Positions 49,713 through 59,545 are shown, numbered from the stretch's first letter. The stretch: 64,000 bases of DNA from Flavobacterium daejeonense DSM 17708 (GCF_000425425.1 NZ_AUDK01000011.1:62001-126000), one strand, 5' to 3'. A program made the numbers and translations. The notes: generated by a model from the letters alone, not told the origin.

Positions 49713-52076
49713 ATGAATCATCGTTTATTTGAAGAGAGTCCTTTCAAAACCCTTATTTCTTTTCATAAACTCATTGAGACACTGGAAGAAATTGCCTTAT
49801 CAGATGTTGATTACCGCTCTAATTACGCTAAATCGTTACTAAAAGAAACCGAACATATTCCCGAATTTAGAACCGGGATCGAAGATTTAGCTATAATTAC
49901 GGACAACAAAAAACTTATTAAAAATTTACTTGCCGATTTATTCCCGACGGCATTGACTAATAATGAAATTAAGGCGGTTACTATTCCGTTTCAGAATATA
50001 ACCTTCAATTACACCAAAAGATTTAAAAAAATCATTAAAAACGCCGGAAATTTCGACTTGACCATCCGTGATTTTAATCAGGATCAGTTTTATGTTCTCA
50101 GCTGTATTTTGATTTTGAATGCTTATTACAAACAAAATTTTGATTATAACAAACCTTTATTTTATGATATTCCCGATGCCAATGATGTAATCTATCATTA
50201 TCGAATTCTTTACAACGCCGATTTTATAGAAATATATCCCTTAGCCGAAGCTCCTGATTTGAGTTCGGAAGACATAGACGAACTCATGGATAACTTTGGA
50301 AATGTGGCGCTGTGGAAAGAAAAATTCCCTTTGGAAAGCTGGGTTTTAAAAGGTTTTGGAATCATCAGCCTTTTTGATGCTACTAAAGAAAGTGCTATTT
50401 CCAACCTAAAAAGTAATCTTTTAAGAAGTAAAAAAGATCCTGAAGAAAACGATAATACTTTAGAAAACATTTTCAGATCTTTTTTCAAAATTCCTGATTT
50501 AAGAATCGGAATCAGTTTGTATAACGATGAAGAAAAAACATTTACCAAATTGCCTTTTGAAAAAGCAAAAATGGGAAGTTTTATACTTCAAAACAAAACC
50601 GAAGTAGCCTGTTGCAATGCCTTTTTAGGCTGTTCTTTGAACAAACTTTTAGAAACGCAGGAGCTTTTTACCATTTCTAATGTGGAGGCTTTTGCCCAAA
50701 TTCCGGGAAATGAAAATTTTGCTCAAATATTATTAGAACAAAATATTAAAAGTTGCATCTTTACTCCTATTGCCAAAGAAGGTAAATTACTGGGCGTTAT
50801 CGAGCTGGTTTCGGGCACTGCCCGACAATTAAACAGTATTAATGCAAACAATCTCAATTTAATACTTCCTAATATTGTCAACACTTTAGAGCGCTACAAC
50901 ACCGATTTACAAAATCAAATTGAAGCGGTTATTCAAAGAGAATATACGGCTATTCATTCCAGCGTTTACTGGAAATTCAAAGCCGAAGCACAAAAATATT
51001 TGCAAACTAACGCTTCCAATACAAACTACAATTTTAAAGAAATTGTTTTCAAAGAAGTCTATCCGCTTTACGGACAAATTGATATTAATAAATCTTCCGA
51101 ACACCGCAACAACACAGTAAAAGAAGATTTAAAAAATCAGTTAGAAAGCATTTTAAGAATTTTTGAAAAATCAAAAAGTATTCGCAAAATTCCTTTGTTA
51201 GAACAACAAAAATTTGAAATACATTCTTTTTTAGGCGAATTAACAAAAGAATTAAAGGCCGATACCGAACAACAAATTCAAAATTATATTGATAAAGAAA
51301 TTCATCCTTTATTGAACAATTCAATTATTGACGCCGAAGATCAAAATTTGATTGCAAGCTATTTTGAAAATCTGGATGTTAAAACCGGACTGTTTTATCA
51401 GGCCCGAAAACAATTTGACGAAGCGATGGCTATCGTCAATAAAAAAATGGCCGATGTTTTAGATCAGGAACAAAACGAAGCGCAAAGTATTTTTCCACAT
51501 TATTACGAACGCTTTAAAACCGACGGTGTAGAACACAATTTATATATTGGTGCCAGCATTACTCCTGCGCAATCCTTTAATATAATGTATTTAAACAACC
51601 TGAGATTGTGGCAATTGCAAACTTTATGCAAGATGGAACTGGAACACCATCGCTTAAAAAAAGTTTTGCCGTATAATTTGGAAGTCAGCTCATTGATATT
51701 AGTTTTCAGTTCGCCAATTTCCATCCGCTTTCGAATGGACGAAAAGCGTTTTGATGTTGATGGCACTTACAATGCCCGCTATGAAGTAGTTAAAAAACGT
51801 ATTGACAAAGCCCATATTAAAGGAACCAACGAAAGAATTACGCAAAAAGAGAAAATTACGATTGTTTATTCGCATCAATACGAAGAAGTTGAATATTTAA
51901 AATACATCAAATTCCTTCAGTTCAAAAACATCTTAGAACCTGCTATTGAACAATTTGAAGTCGAAGAATTACAAGGCGTTTACGGACTAAAAGCCATCCG
52001 AATCAAAGTCATGAATACCGATGAAAATTTAGACACAACTTATACGTACAAAGAATTATTAAGTGCTTTAGATTAA
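49713..52076 (+). CDS. Large GAF domain protein
   Basis: A 787-residue cytoplasmic protein. A GAF-like domain lies at about 265-400 (FFKIPDLRIGISLYN, then CIFTPIAKEGKLLGVIELVSGTARQLN). The N-terminal 250 residues and the C-terminal half (about 400-787) are mainly helical, with no catalytic motif I know; the end contains a beta-rich block (RFRMDEKRFDVDGTYNARYEVVKKRIDKAHIKG). No transmembrane segment or kinase box is seen. TATTTTTG at 49685-49692 is its -7 element. Its stop overlaps the convergent HD-PycTM gene by 4 bp. Confidence 0.7.
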   Translation: MNHRLFEESPFKTLISFHKLIETLEEIALSDVDYRSNYAKSLLKETEHIPEFRTGIEDLAIITDNKKLIKNLLADLFPTALTNNEIKAVTIPFQNITFNYTKRFKKIIKNAGNFDLTIRDFNQDQFYVLSCILILNAYYKQNFDYNKPLFYDIPDANDVIYHYRILYNADFIEIYPLAEAPDLSSEDIDELMDNFGNVALWKEKFPLESWVLKGFGIISLFDATKESAISNLKSNLLRSKKDPEENDNTLENIFRSFFKIPDLRIGISLYNDEEKTFTKLPFEKAKMGSFILQNKTEVACCNAFLGCSLNKLLETQELFTISNVEAFAQIPGNENFAQILLEQNIKSCIFTPIAKEGKLLGVIELVSGTARQLNSINANNLNLILPNIVNTLERYNTDLQNQIEAVIQREYTAIHSSVYWKFKAEAQKYLQTNASNTNYNFKEIVFKEVYPLYGQIDINKSSEHRNNTVKEDLKNQLESILRIFEKSKSIRKIPLLEQQKFEIHSFLGELTKELKADTEQQIQNYIDKEIHPLLNNSIIDAEDQNLIASYFENLDVKTGLFYQARKQFDEAMAIVNKKMADVLDQEQNEAQSIFPHYYERFKTDGVEHNLYIGASITPAQSFNIMYLNNLRLWQLQTLCKMELEHHRLKKVLPYNLEVSSLILVFSSPISIRFRMDEKRFDVDGTYNARYEVVKKRIDKAHIKGTNERITQKEKITIVYSHQYEEVEYLKYIKFLQFKNILEPAIEQFEVEELQGVYGLKAIRIKVMNTDENLDTTYTYKELLSALD

Positions 52077-53263
52077 TTTCTGGTAATGTAAAAAGCGATG
52101 AAAAAAGCCAAGAAAGACACTATAATTCCAAACATAAAAATATTATAAGTAATGCGGAGCAATTTGTATTTTCTTTCGAGAACAACACCCAAAAAATACA
52201 AATCCTTAATCATCGAATTGTACAAATAAGTATTGTCATTCATCATTTCATTAACCGCCCATTCGTATTCATCCAATGGCATTTTGTAAAAATTCCCAAA
52301 AAACAACAAATTCACTTTTCGGTCTTCAATGTCTTTTCGGGTAAAAGTGCCGCTGGTTACTTTAGGTCTCGTGGACAAAATGGCAAAAATGATAGAAATC
52401 ACACTAAAAGTAAGCATCACAAACGTAGGAATCACTAAATGAGCGTTTCCCGGGCTGTCTAATTTAGGCACTATCGTAGATAATGCGATTGAAATGATAA
52501 TGGCATTTACGGACAATAAAATATTGGCTTTACTATCGGCAATGCCACTCAATCGGGTGTGATTACTCAAAGTTATCCTAAACAAGGTGTCAATGCCACG
52601 ATCAGGTTTAGAGACTTTAGCAGCCTTAGCTTCCTTATTTTTTTTAGATTTTTTAGGAGTCGTTCCTTCTTCCATCTTATTGATTTTTCCCTGAATTAAG
52701 CGAATATTTTTTTCTTTCAAAGGCTGCCAGTTTTCTTTTGCATAATCCGTATAATACTGATGACATTGGGTGAGCATATTTAAATTTTCCTGCGCCCATT
52801 CTAAATCTGAAACCTGTTTACACTTTACATTTTTCCATTCGCTTCTTAAAAGTTCACAACGATCACAATAGTTTTCGGTAGTAAAATGGAAGAAATCAGC
52901 ATCTTTAATTACTTTTTCTTCAATACTTTGCGGAATATTATGATAAACAGTCGCCCGAATAAAAGCACTTACCTGCGCGATATAATCCTCGGATTTTCCA
53001 TTAGCTTTTAAAAATTCAGCTGCAATTTGCACACTTGCCTCTTCATGATTATCCGGTTCGTTAACATAACCTGTATCATGAAACCAGGCTGCAACCACCA
53101 GCATTTCAATGGTTTTATCATCCATACTTTCGCTTTGCGCAAGTGTTTTTACGGCCGAAACCACATCAGTAGTATGGTTGAAATTATGGTATAAAAATGA
53201 ACTAGAAAGTTTATCTTTGAGTAAATTATAAACAAAATCCTGTACTTGATCTGTAAAGTTCAT
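52073..53263 (-). CDS. HD domain fused to a Pycsar-effector-type (DUF5706) membrane domain
   Basis: A 396-residue two-part protein. Residues 1 to about 185 are an HD phosphohydrolase domain, with His30, His62-Asp63 in AAWFHDTGY, His73, His108 and the final Asp in IKDADFFHF (121/123). A basic linker (KKSKKNKEAKAAK) leads to a DUF5706 domain (RGIDTLFRITLSNHTRLSGIADSKANILLSVNAIIISIAL) with two helices at about 245-303 and a third at the C-terminus. DUF5706 is the membrane effector family (PycTM) of Pycsar anti-phage systems. No nucleotide cyclase is adjacent. The HD part could hydrolyse a nucleotide signal. Confidence 0.85.
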   Translation of the reverse strand: MNFTDQVQDFVYNLLKDKLSSSFLYHNFNHTTDVVSAVKTLAQSESMDDKTIEMLVVAAWFHDTGYVNEPDNHEEASVQIAAEFLKANGKSEDYIAQVSAFIRATVYHNIPQSIEEKVIKDADFFHFTTENYCDRCELLRSEWKNVKCKQVSDLEWAQENLNMLTQCHQYYTDYAKENWQPLKEKNIRLIQGKINKMEEGTTPKKSKKNKEAKAAKVSKPDRGIDTLFRITLSNHTRLSGIADSKANILLSVNAIIISIALSTIVPKLDSPGNAHLVIPTFVMLTFSVISIIFAILSTRPKVTSGTFTRKDIEDRKVNLLFFGNFYKMPLDEYEWAVNEMMNDNTYLYNSMIKDLYFLGVVLERKYKLLRITYNIFMFGIIVSFLAFFIAFYITRN

Positions 53264-53288
53264 AGGTAAATTTTTATACTACTAAATT

Positions 53289-56200
53289 ATGAAATTGTTT
53301 TTGGTTATGCGATTTAACAAAATTAAAATATTTTCCGTTGCTTTTTTAGGTTCGACAACACTCTTTTCCTGCGCAACACACCAACTGCAATTAGGTGCTA
53401 ATTCCGAAAAAATCACAAATACAAACGACAAGGATAGCACAAAAATTGCCCATCGCTTTTTTTTAATTGGCGATGCCGGAAATGCCGATCAGGAAAATGC
53501 TCAAAAAATCCTTGCTGCACTGCAAAAACAACTGCAACAGTCAGACAAAAATGCTACTTTATTATTTTTAGGCGATAATATTTACCCAAAAGGAATGCCT
53601 GATGAAAAAGATAAAAAAGCCTACACACTTGCGCATGAAAAACTCACTGACCAATTGGCAATTTCCAAAAATTTCAAAGGAAAGACTATTTTCATTCCCG
53701 GAAATCACGATTGGTATTCCGGCATTACGGGATTAAAACGTCAACAAAAAATAGTAACTCAGTATTTGGATTCCAAAAAAAGCTTTCTCCCGTCTGACGG
53801 TTGCCCGATTGATGATTTAAAAGTAAACGAAAACCTTTGCCTGATTACCATAGACAGCGAATGGTTTTTAGAAAACTGGGATAAAATTCCAACCATCAAC
53901 GACGATTGCAGCATCAAAACCCGTGAAGCTTTTTTTGAAGAACTGGAAAGCATTTTAAACAAAAATCAGGACAAAACAATAATTCTGGCCATTCATCATC
54001 CATTGGTGAGTAACGGTACTCATGGCGGGCAATTTTCGCTTGAAAAGCAACTTTTCCCCTTGGAACAAAAAATTCCGTTGCCTGTAATTGGTTCCTTTGT
54101 CAATCTTTTACGAAAAACTTCTGGCGTGAGTCCGCAGGACATCCAAAACAAACAATACCAAGTTTTAGCAAAAAGAATTAAAACCCTTTTGCAGGATCAG
54201 AAAAATGTAATTGTAGTTTCGGGACACGACCATAATTTGCAATACATCGAAAACGAAAATATTAAACAAATCATCAGCGGCGCCGGTTCTAAATCAGAAG
54301 CGGCAAGAGCCGTTTTCCCTAATGATTTTTCGTATGGCAACAACGGTTTTGCCACTTTAACTGTTTTTACTAATGGAAAAACTGTTGTTCATTTTTTTGG
54401 AATGGAAAACAATGAGAGCAAAATTTTGTTTCAAAAAACACTTTTAGAACCGCAAAAACCAATCGTAAATAATTATACCGCTTCATCTGCCAAAACAACA
54501 AAAGCATCTGTTTATGACGATGAAATGACGCGCAAAAGCATGCTGCATAATTTCCTTTTTGGGAAACATTACAGAGATTATTACAGCACTTTAATCGATG
54601 TTCCTGTGGTTGCTTTAGACACTCTTTTTGGCGGTGTAAATCCACTGAGAGCCGGTGGTGGTCATCAGTCTAAATCGCTCCGACTGGAAGATACTGACGG
54701 AAAAGAATACGTTATGCGTGCTTTGAAAAAAAGTGTCAGCCGCTTTTTACAAAGTGTAGCTTTCAAAGATCAATATGTAGAAAACGAATTTAAAAACACC
54801 TACGCCGAAAATTTCCTTTACGATTTTTACACCACTTCACATCCTTACACGCCTTTAGCTATTGGAAATTTAGCCGACCCAATTGGTGTTTTGCACAGTA
54901 ATCCCAGACTTTATTATATTCCAAAACAAAAAACTTTAGGTGAATTCAATGCCGATTTTGGAAATGAATTGTATCTGGTTGAAGAAAGACCTTCTGACAG
55001 CCAAAAAGACCTTAAAAGTTTTGGAAAACCGGCAGCTATTATCGGAACAGACGATTTATTAGAAAATTTACAAAAAGACGAAAAATACACCATTGACGAA
55101 GCCGAATACATCAAAGCCCGCTTGTTTGACATGCTTATTGGCGACTGGGACCGTCATTATGACCAATGGCGCTGGGCGGAATACAAAATTGGAGATCAAG
55201 TAATTTACAAACCTATTCCCCGCGATCGCGATCAGGCGTTTTCTAAATACGACGGCACTTTATTGTCTTTGCTAATGAATATTCCGGCACTGCGACACAT
55301 GCAAAGTTTTAAAAATGACATTAAAAATGTAAAATGGTTCAATAGAGAACCTTACCCTTTGGATTTAGCTTTATTGAAAAAAGCAACCGCAAACGATTGG
55401 ATTGCTCAGGCAAAATTCATTCAGGAAAACCTAAGCGATACGGCAATTGAAGCTGCTTTTAACAATCTCCCAAAAAAAATTCAGGGTAAAACCATCTCTT
55501 CAATTATTGAAAAATTAAAAAGCAGAAAAGCACAATTAAACAAATATGCGACGGAATACAACCGCGTTTTACAAAAAACGACTCTGATTGTTGGAACAAA
55601 CAAAAAAGATCTGTTTGAAATTAATCCGCTTTCCAAAAATGAAGTTGCAATTTCCGTTTTCAGAATAAAAAAAGAAGGCAAAGAATTGGTTTACACCAAA
55701 ACATTCCACCAAAAATCCACCAAAAACATCTGGATTTACGGTTTAGATGACGAAGACATTTTTGAATTAAATAACGTTCAAAAATCAGCTGTGAGAATCA
55801 AATTAATCGGAGGTCAAAATCACGATAATTATACTATTTTTAATGGAAAAAACATCCGTATTATCGATTTTAAAACCAAAAAGAACAGTTTTAATGTCGA
55901 TTCTAAAACCAGAAAATTATTGACTGACAATTATGAAACCAATTTTTACAATTATCAAAAACCAAAATACAATGCTTTTTCCGGTTTGCCGGGAATGGGT
56001 TATAATCCGGATGACGGTGTTAAACTGGGCATTGTTGCTAATTATACTGTAAATCATTTTAAACAAAACCCTTACACTTTGCGCCATACGTTTAAAGCCA
56101 ATTACTTTTTTGCTACCGATGGTTTTGAACTGAACTATCATTTAGACGTCCCAAAAATGATTGGAAAATGGAATTTTGGACTGGATTCTCAATTTACCAG

Positions 56201-57020
56201 TCCTAATTTTGCCATTAATTATTTTGGTTTTGGAAACAACACTGCTAATTCGGATGAAATCAACGGGATGAACTACAATCGGGTTCATGTAAGTATGTTG
56301 AAATTTGCTCCGAAAATCGAACGAATTGGCCGTTTTGGAAGTACTTTAAGTTTTCAAATTGCATATGAAAATTTTGATGTAGAAAACACACCGGGGCGCT
56401 TTATTGCCATTCCGAATATTGTAAATCCTGATATTTTTAAAAATCAGCAATTTGCCGGCGCAACGATGCAATACAGTTATGAAAATTATGACAACGCCTC
56501 ACTTCCTGCGATGGGAATGGGTTTTATGATGGCGGCCAACTGGAAAATGAACCTTACAAACGGCAAACAAAATTTTCCAACCTTAGAATCTAAAATCAAT
56601 TTCAATCACAAAATAGACCGTCAGGGAAAATTAGTTTTGGCTACACTGCTAAAAGCGAAAGCTATTTTGAACAATAATTTCGAATTCTATCAGGGAGCTG
56701 CTTTAGGTGGTGATTATGATTTAAGAGGTTTTAGAAATCAACGTTTTTTAGGAAATCAATCTTTCTTTCAAAGCAGTGATATTCGTTTAACTGTCGGAAA
56801 AATCAAAAATAGTATTGTACCGATGTCTTACGGAATTTTTGGCGGATATGATTACGGCAGAGTCTGGTTGAAAAACGAACATTCTAACCAATGGCATCAG
56901 GCTGTAGGCGGCGGTTTATGGCTTAACGGAGTCAATACCGTTACGGCACGACTGAGCTATTTTAAAGCAACTGTAAACGAAGAAGCGCGAATTGCTTTCG
57001 GACTTGGATTTGGATTCTAA
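53289..57020 (+). CDS. Metallophosphoesterase / kinase-like / outer-membrane beta-barrel fusion lipoprotein
   Basis: A 1243-residue exported protein. A lipoprotein-type signal ends at Cys28 (TTLFSC); the ATG at 53307 is an alternative start. A calcineurin-like phosphoesterase follows, with GDAG (61-64), GDN (95-97), GNHDWY (138-143) and a late GHDHNLQY. A middle region (about 450-720) resembles an atypical kinase: GDWDRHYDQW (618-627) and PIPRDRDQAF (Asp646, Asp648). The last 340 residues look like a BamA/TamA-type barrel (GGDYDLRGFRNQRFLGN) ending in Phe. Phosphoesterase-barrel fusions are known in Bacteroidota; the substrate is not. Confidence 0.82.
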   Translation: MKLFLVMRFNKIKIFSVAFLGSTTLFSCATHQLQLGANSEKITNTNDKDSTKIAHRFFLIGDAGNADQENAQKILAALQKQLQQSDKNATLLFLGDNIYPKGMPDEKDKKAYTLAHEKLTDQLAISKNFKGKTIFIPGNHDWYSGITGLKRQQKIVTQYLDSKKSFLPSDGCPIDDLKVNENLCLITIDSEWFLENWDKIPTINDDCSIKTREAFFEELESILNKNQDKTIILAIHHPLVSNGTHGGQFSLEKQLFPLEQKIPLPVIGSFVNLLRKTSGVSPQDIQNKQYQVLAKRIKTLLQDQKNVIVVSGHDHNLQYIENENIKQIISGAGSKSEAARAVFPNDFSYGNNGFATLTVFTNGKTVVHFFGMENNESKILFQKTLLEPQKPIVNNYTASSAKTTKASVYDDEMTRKSMLHNFLFGKHYRDYYSTLIDVPVVALDTLFGGVNPLRAGGGHQSKSLRLEDTDGKEYVMRALKKSVSRFLQSVAFKDQYVENEFKNTYAENFLYDFYTTSHPYTPLAIGNLADPIGVLHSNPRLYYIPKQKTLGEFNADFGNELYLVEERPSDSQKDLKSFGKPAAIIGTDDLLENLQKDEKYTIDEAEYIKARLFDMLIGDWDRHYDQWRWAEYKIGDQVIYKPIPRDRDQAFSKYDGTLLSLLMNIPALRHMQSFKNDIKNVKWFNREPYPLDLALLKKATANDWIAQAKFIQENLSDTAIEAAFNNLPKKIQGKTISSIIEKLKSRKAQLNKYATEYNRVLQKTTLIVGTNKKDLFEINPLSKNEVAISVFRIKKEGKELVYTKTFHQKSTKNIWIYGLDDEDIFELNNVQKSAVRIKLIGGQNHDNYTIFNGKNIRIIDFKTKKNSFNVDSKTRKLLTDNYETNFYNYQKPKYNAFSGLPGMGYNPDDGVKLGIVANYTVNHFKQNPYTLRHTFKANYFFATDGFELNYHLDVPKMIGKWNFGLDSQFTSPNFAINYFGFGNNTANSDEINGMNYNRVHVSMLKFAPKIERIGRFGSTLSFQIAYENFDVENTPGRFIAIPNIVNPDIFKNQQFAGATMQYSYENYDNASLPAMGMGFMMAANWKMNLTNGKQNFPTLESKINFNHKIDRQGKLVLATLLKAKAILNNNFEFYQGAALGGDYDLRGFRNQRFLGNQSFFQSSDIRLTVGKIKNSIVPMSYGIFGGYDYGRVWLKNEHSNQWHQAVGGGLWLNGVNTVTARLSYFKATVNEEARIAFGLGFGF

Positions 57021-57889
57021 TCAATAGTGTCCAAATCCAGCTGATAAAGCTTCCCTCCTGTTTTCTTTACTTTTTCATCGGCAATTAAAAGCGTTTTATT
57101 GTCTTTGAAACAAATGGCTTCTTTTTGGGAAAAATGATTCAGTTGAATATTTTTCACTTTTCCCGAGAAAAAATTATCGCTGGTAAAATTTTCAAAAATC
57201 CATAGTTGACTATGACTTAACAAAACCACTTTTTTGCCGTCAGGACTAATGGCGGCACTGGTTATGGCGGCATTTTGAAAATCGCCCTCCGTTTTAAATT
57301 TCCCTAATAATTGCGCCTGATGCGCTCCTGATTTATTTGGAATTTCATACAACAAAGTAGTTCCGTCAAAACCTTTACTTCTGTTTTTGGTAAACAAATA
57401 AAAGTTGTTATTATATTCGATAAAAGACTCTACATCATAAAAAAGTTTACTTTTTTTAGGCGGAAATTCGGTTTGTTCCGGATACGCAAAACTGATTTTA
57501 TAGGCAGGAATTACACTTTGATTTTTCAAAGAATCTTTTGCGATTTTATAAATAGCCAAATCCTGTCGTTCATTATTATTATTACCAAAATCACCTATGT
57601 ACAAATTCCCCAATTTGTCTTTCGTTATATCTTCCCAATCGATATTTTCGGTTTGGGAAATGGTAATGCTTTTTTCTAATTTTCCATTTTCGTCCAATCC
57701 GTAAATGACATTGGCATTACCACTGTCTTCCAAAGTCCAGGTTAAATTTAAACTGTCACTAAAAACAATCCCGGAAACTTCTTTTAATTGTTTTGGCAAC
57801 GAATACAGTTCCGTTAAAATGCTTGAGTCTCTTTGACAAAAAGCAATCAAAGACGAGAATAATACAAGAGGTACTATTTTTTTTATCAT
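57017..57889 (-). CDS. Exported beta-propeller-like protein
   Basis: A 290-residue protein with a signal peptide (MIKKIVPLVLFSSLIAFCQ); the ATG at 57889 is chosen because a longer frame runs into the upstream gene. The repeats of the type NLYIGDFGNNNNERQDLAIYKI, FYDVESFIEYNNNFYLFTK and AAISPDGKKVVLLSHSQLWIF suggest a six-bladed beta-propeller as in SdiA-regulated or phytase-like proteins. The function is unknown. It ends in a 4-bp overlap with the convergent phosphoesterase fusion gene and starts 11 bp after its upstream neighbour. Confidence 0.72.
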   Translation of the reverse strand: MIKKIVPLVLFSSLIAFCQRDSSILTELYSLPKQLKEVSGIVFSDSLNLTWTLEDSGNANVIYGLDENGKLEKSITISQTENIDWEDITKDKLGNLYIGDFGNNNNERQDLAIYKIAKDSLKNQSVIPAYKISFAYPEQTEFPPKKSKLFYDVESFIEYNNNFYLFTKNRSKGFDGTTLLYEIPNKSGAHQAQLLGKFKTEGDFQNAAITSAAISPDGKKVVLLSHSQLWIFENFTSDNFFSGKVKNIQLNHFSQKEAICFKDNKTLLIADEKVKKTGGKLYQLDLDTID

Positions 57890-57899
57890 AAAATCAAAT

Positions 57900-58964
57900 T
57901 TAAAAACCAGGCTTAAATAAGTCGGGATGTTTGAAATTTCGGGTAACATATTTAAAAGCGGCACTCAACAAATACCCCATACTTGTGGCATTTTTAAAAT
58001 TCAAATCATTGGTATAACGATACAATTCCATTTTTAATTGTTTGATATGCGCTTCGGGCGCAATGGTATCATTAGCCATGATGCGGAGAATTTTTTGAAT
58101 TCGGGTTTCGGCAGAAAGAATTCTTTTGGCCAGAGCTGCACGTTCTTCATTTTTATATTGTTCGATAGAACTATCCTGTAATTTCTCCTTAATTAATTGA
58201 ATCATTGGGGAATTTTCCTTGAAAAATTGCGGACGGTAAATCTTGAAATTCCCTTCGTAACACTGCTGGTCAAAATCGATTGCCCGAATTTTATAAACCA
58301 CCTGATCAAAATCGTGAATAGGAACAATCACATAATTATAAGCACGCATATCGCCCAAAAGCCGAATCATGCAACGCTCGTTGAATTTAACAAATTCCTT
58401 AGCGATTTGTGACTTCTCATTTTCAGAACAACTCTGAAGAGAAGTTTCCATAAAAACATCTCCCGGAATTCCTATAATATGCTCCTCAATTAAAGTATCG
58501 CCATACACCAAAAAATTAATTTTATCCGGCGACAAAATATGTTCTAATTCCAAACCGTAAATTCGGGAAGCATCGGCTTTTTTAATATAAAAATGAACAT
58601 AATTATCATTCAAAACATTACGCACTTTTATTCGAAAAGGTTTCGAATTTCCAAAAGTACAATAGTCAATAGCATCGACATTGAGGAATTTAATGATGTC
58701 CAAATTTCCGTCGGAATGCAGTAAGGAATAGATTTTTTTTAAGGTTAAATCAATCTCATTTCTTTCATATTCATTATAAAAAACTCTTGCCCATAAAGTG
58801 TCATTATCATTTTTATCATAAACATTGACAGAACCCGAAAAACGCAGCAAATCGTCATAAGCAATCGCCACTTTTGAAATCCGGTCAAAACGTTCTAAAT
58901 AATCAAAAAGAAAATGATTGATGGGGTATGTTGGTTTTTTAAACAACGGAGAAATCTCACTCAT
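57900..58964 (-). CDS. Conserved hypothetical protein, possibly kinase-like
   Basis: I do not recognise this 354-residue soluble protein by name. The segment MIRLLGDMRAYNYVIVPIHD followed by VVYKIRAIDFDQQCYEG (about 205-240) has the spacing GD-x4-N ... D-F-D seen in kinase-like catalytic and metal loops, but this is only a resemblance. The N-terminus (SEISPLFKKPTYPINHFLFDYLERFDRIS) and helical C-terminus (LSAETRIQKILRIMANDTIAPEAHIKQLKMELYRY) lack known motifs. It precedes the propeller gene in the same leftward unit. Confidence 0.55.
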   Translation of the reverse strand: MSEISPLFKKPTYPINHFLFDYLERFDRISKVAIAYDDLLRFSGSVNVYDKNDNDTLWARVFYNEYERNEIDLTLKKIYSLLHSDGNLDIIKFLNVDAIDYCTFGNSKPFRIKVRNVLNDNYVHFYIKKADASRIYGLELEHILSPDKINFLVYGDTLIEEHIIGIPGDVFMETSLQSCSENEKSQIAKEFVKFNERCMIRLLGDMRAYNYVIVPIHDFDQVVYKIRAIDFDQQCYEGNFKIYRPQFFKENSPMIQLIKEKLQDSSIEQYKNEERAALAKRILSAETRIQKILRIMANDTIAPEAHIKQLKMELYRYTNDLNFKNATSMGYLLSAAFKYVTRNFKHPDLFKPGF

Positions 58965-58993
58965 GTATGCTAGTATTTATGCAAATTTACATT

Positions 58994-59215
58994 AACCCGT
59001 TGGGTGAAATTAGTTTTTAATGATAATTTTTCGTCAGTTCGAGTGATTTTCTCCCGAAGCCTCGGGAAGAAAATCGTATCGGGAACAAGAAAAATTTCAT
59101 TAAAAACGGTTCTCGTCCCGATAGCTACCGGGACATTTTTTGTTCCGTCCCGAAGTGTCGGGATTATACAAAAAACACTCGAACTGACGTTTTTAATAAT
59201 TTCACCCAACGGGTT
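58994..59215. repeat. MITE-like palindromic element, copy C, inside a larger 19-bp inverted repeat
   Basis: The core 59032-59189 has ends CGTCAGTTCGAGT and ACTCGAACTGACG (13 bp, perfect), with CCCGAAGCCTCGGG, AACGGTTCTCGTCCCGATAG and CCCGAAGTGTCGGG hairpins inside. Outside it, AACCCGTTGGGTGAAATTA (58994-59012) and its exact complement (59197-59215) form an outer palindrome. The remainder of the spacer to 59545 is AT-rich and shows nothing firm. Confidence 0.85.
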
Positions 59216-59545
59216 TACATTAATTATTTGAAAGCAAAATCGGCTGAAAAGTCCGTAAAAACCTGAATTTACAAAAAAATCACCTAACAACCCAAAAACC
59301 GCTTAATTACTGGTTATCAATATCTAAAAAAAAACTTTTTTGTAAAGTTAAAATTAAGTAAAAAAAAAAGAATGTCGTTCATCGATTTTATTTGTTCACA
59401 CTGGTATTCTTAAGTATTTTTATTTTTTTTGAATACTTTTCATAAGTATTTATACCTAATCCAAATCATTAAAAGAATACAATTTTTACACAAAAGATAC
59501 CCCCACAAATCAATCCTTAAAAACAATTCTTTACTATGCCAATTT

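Noticed and set aside
52073..53263. A complete Pycsar defence system
   Set aside because: Only the effector-type domain is present; no pyrimidine cyclase is found on either strand nearby, so I report only the fusion protein.
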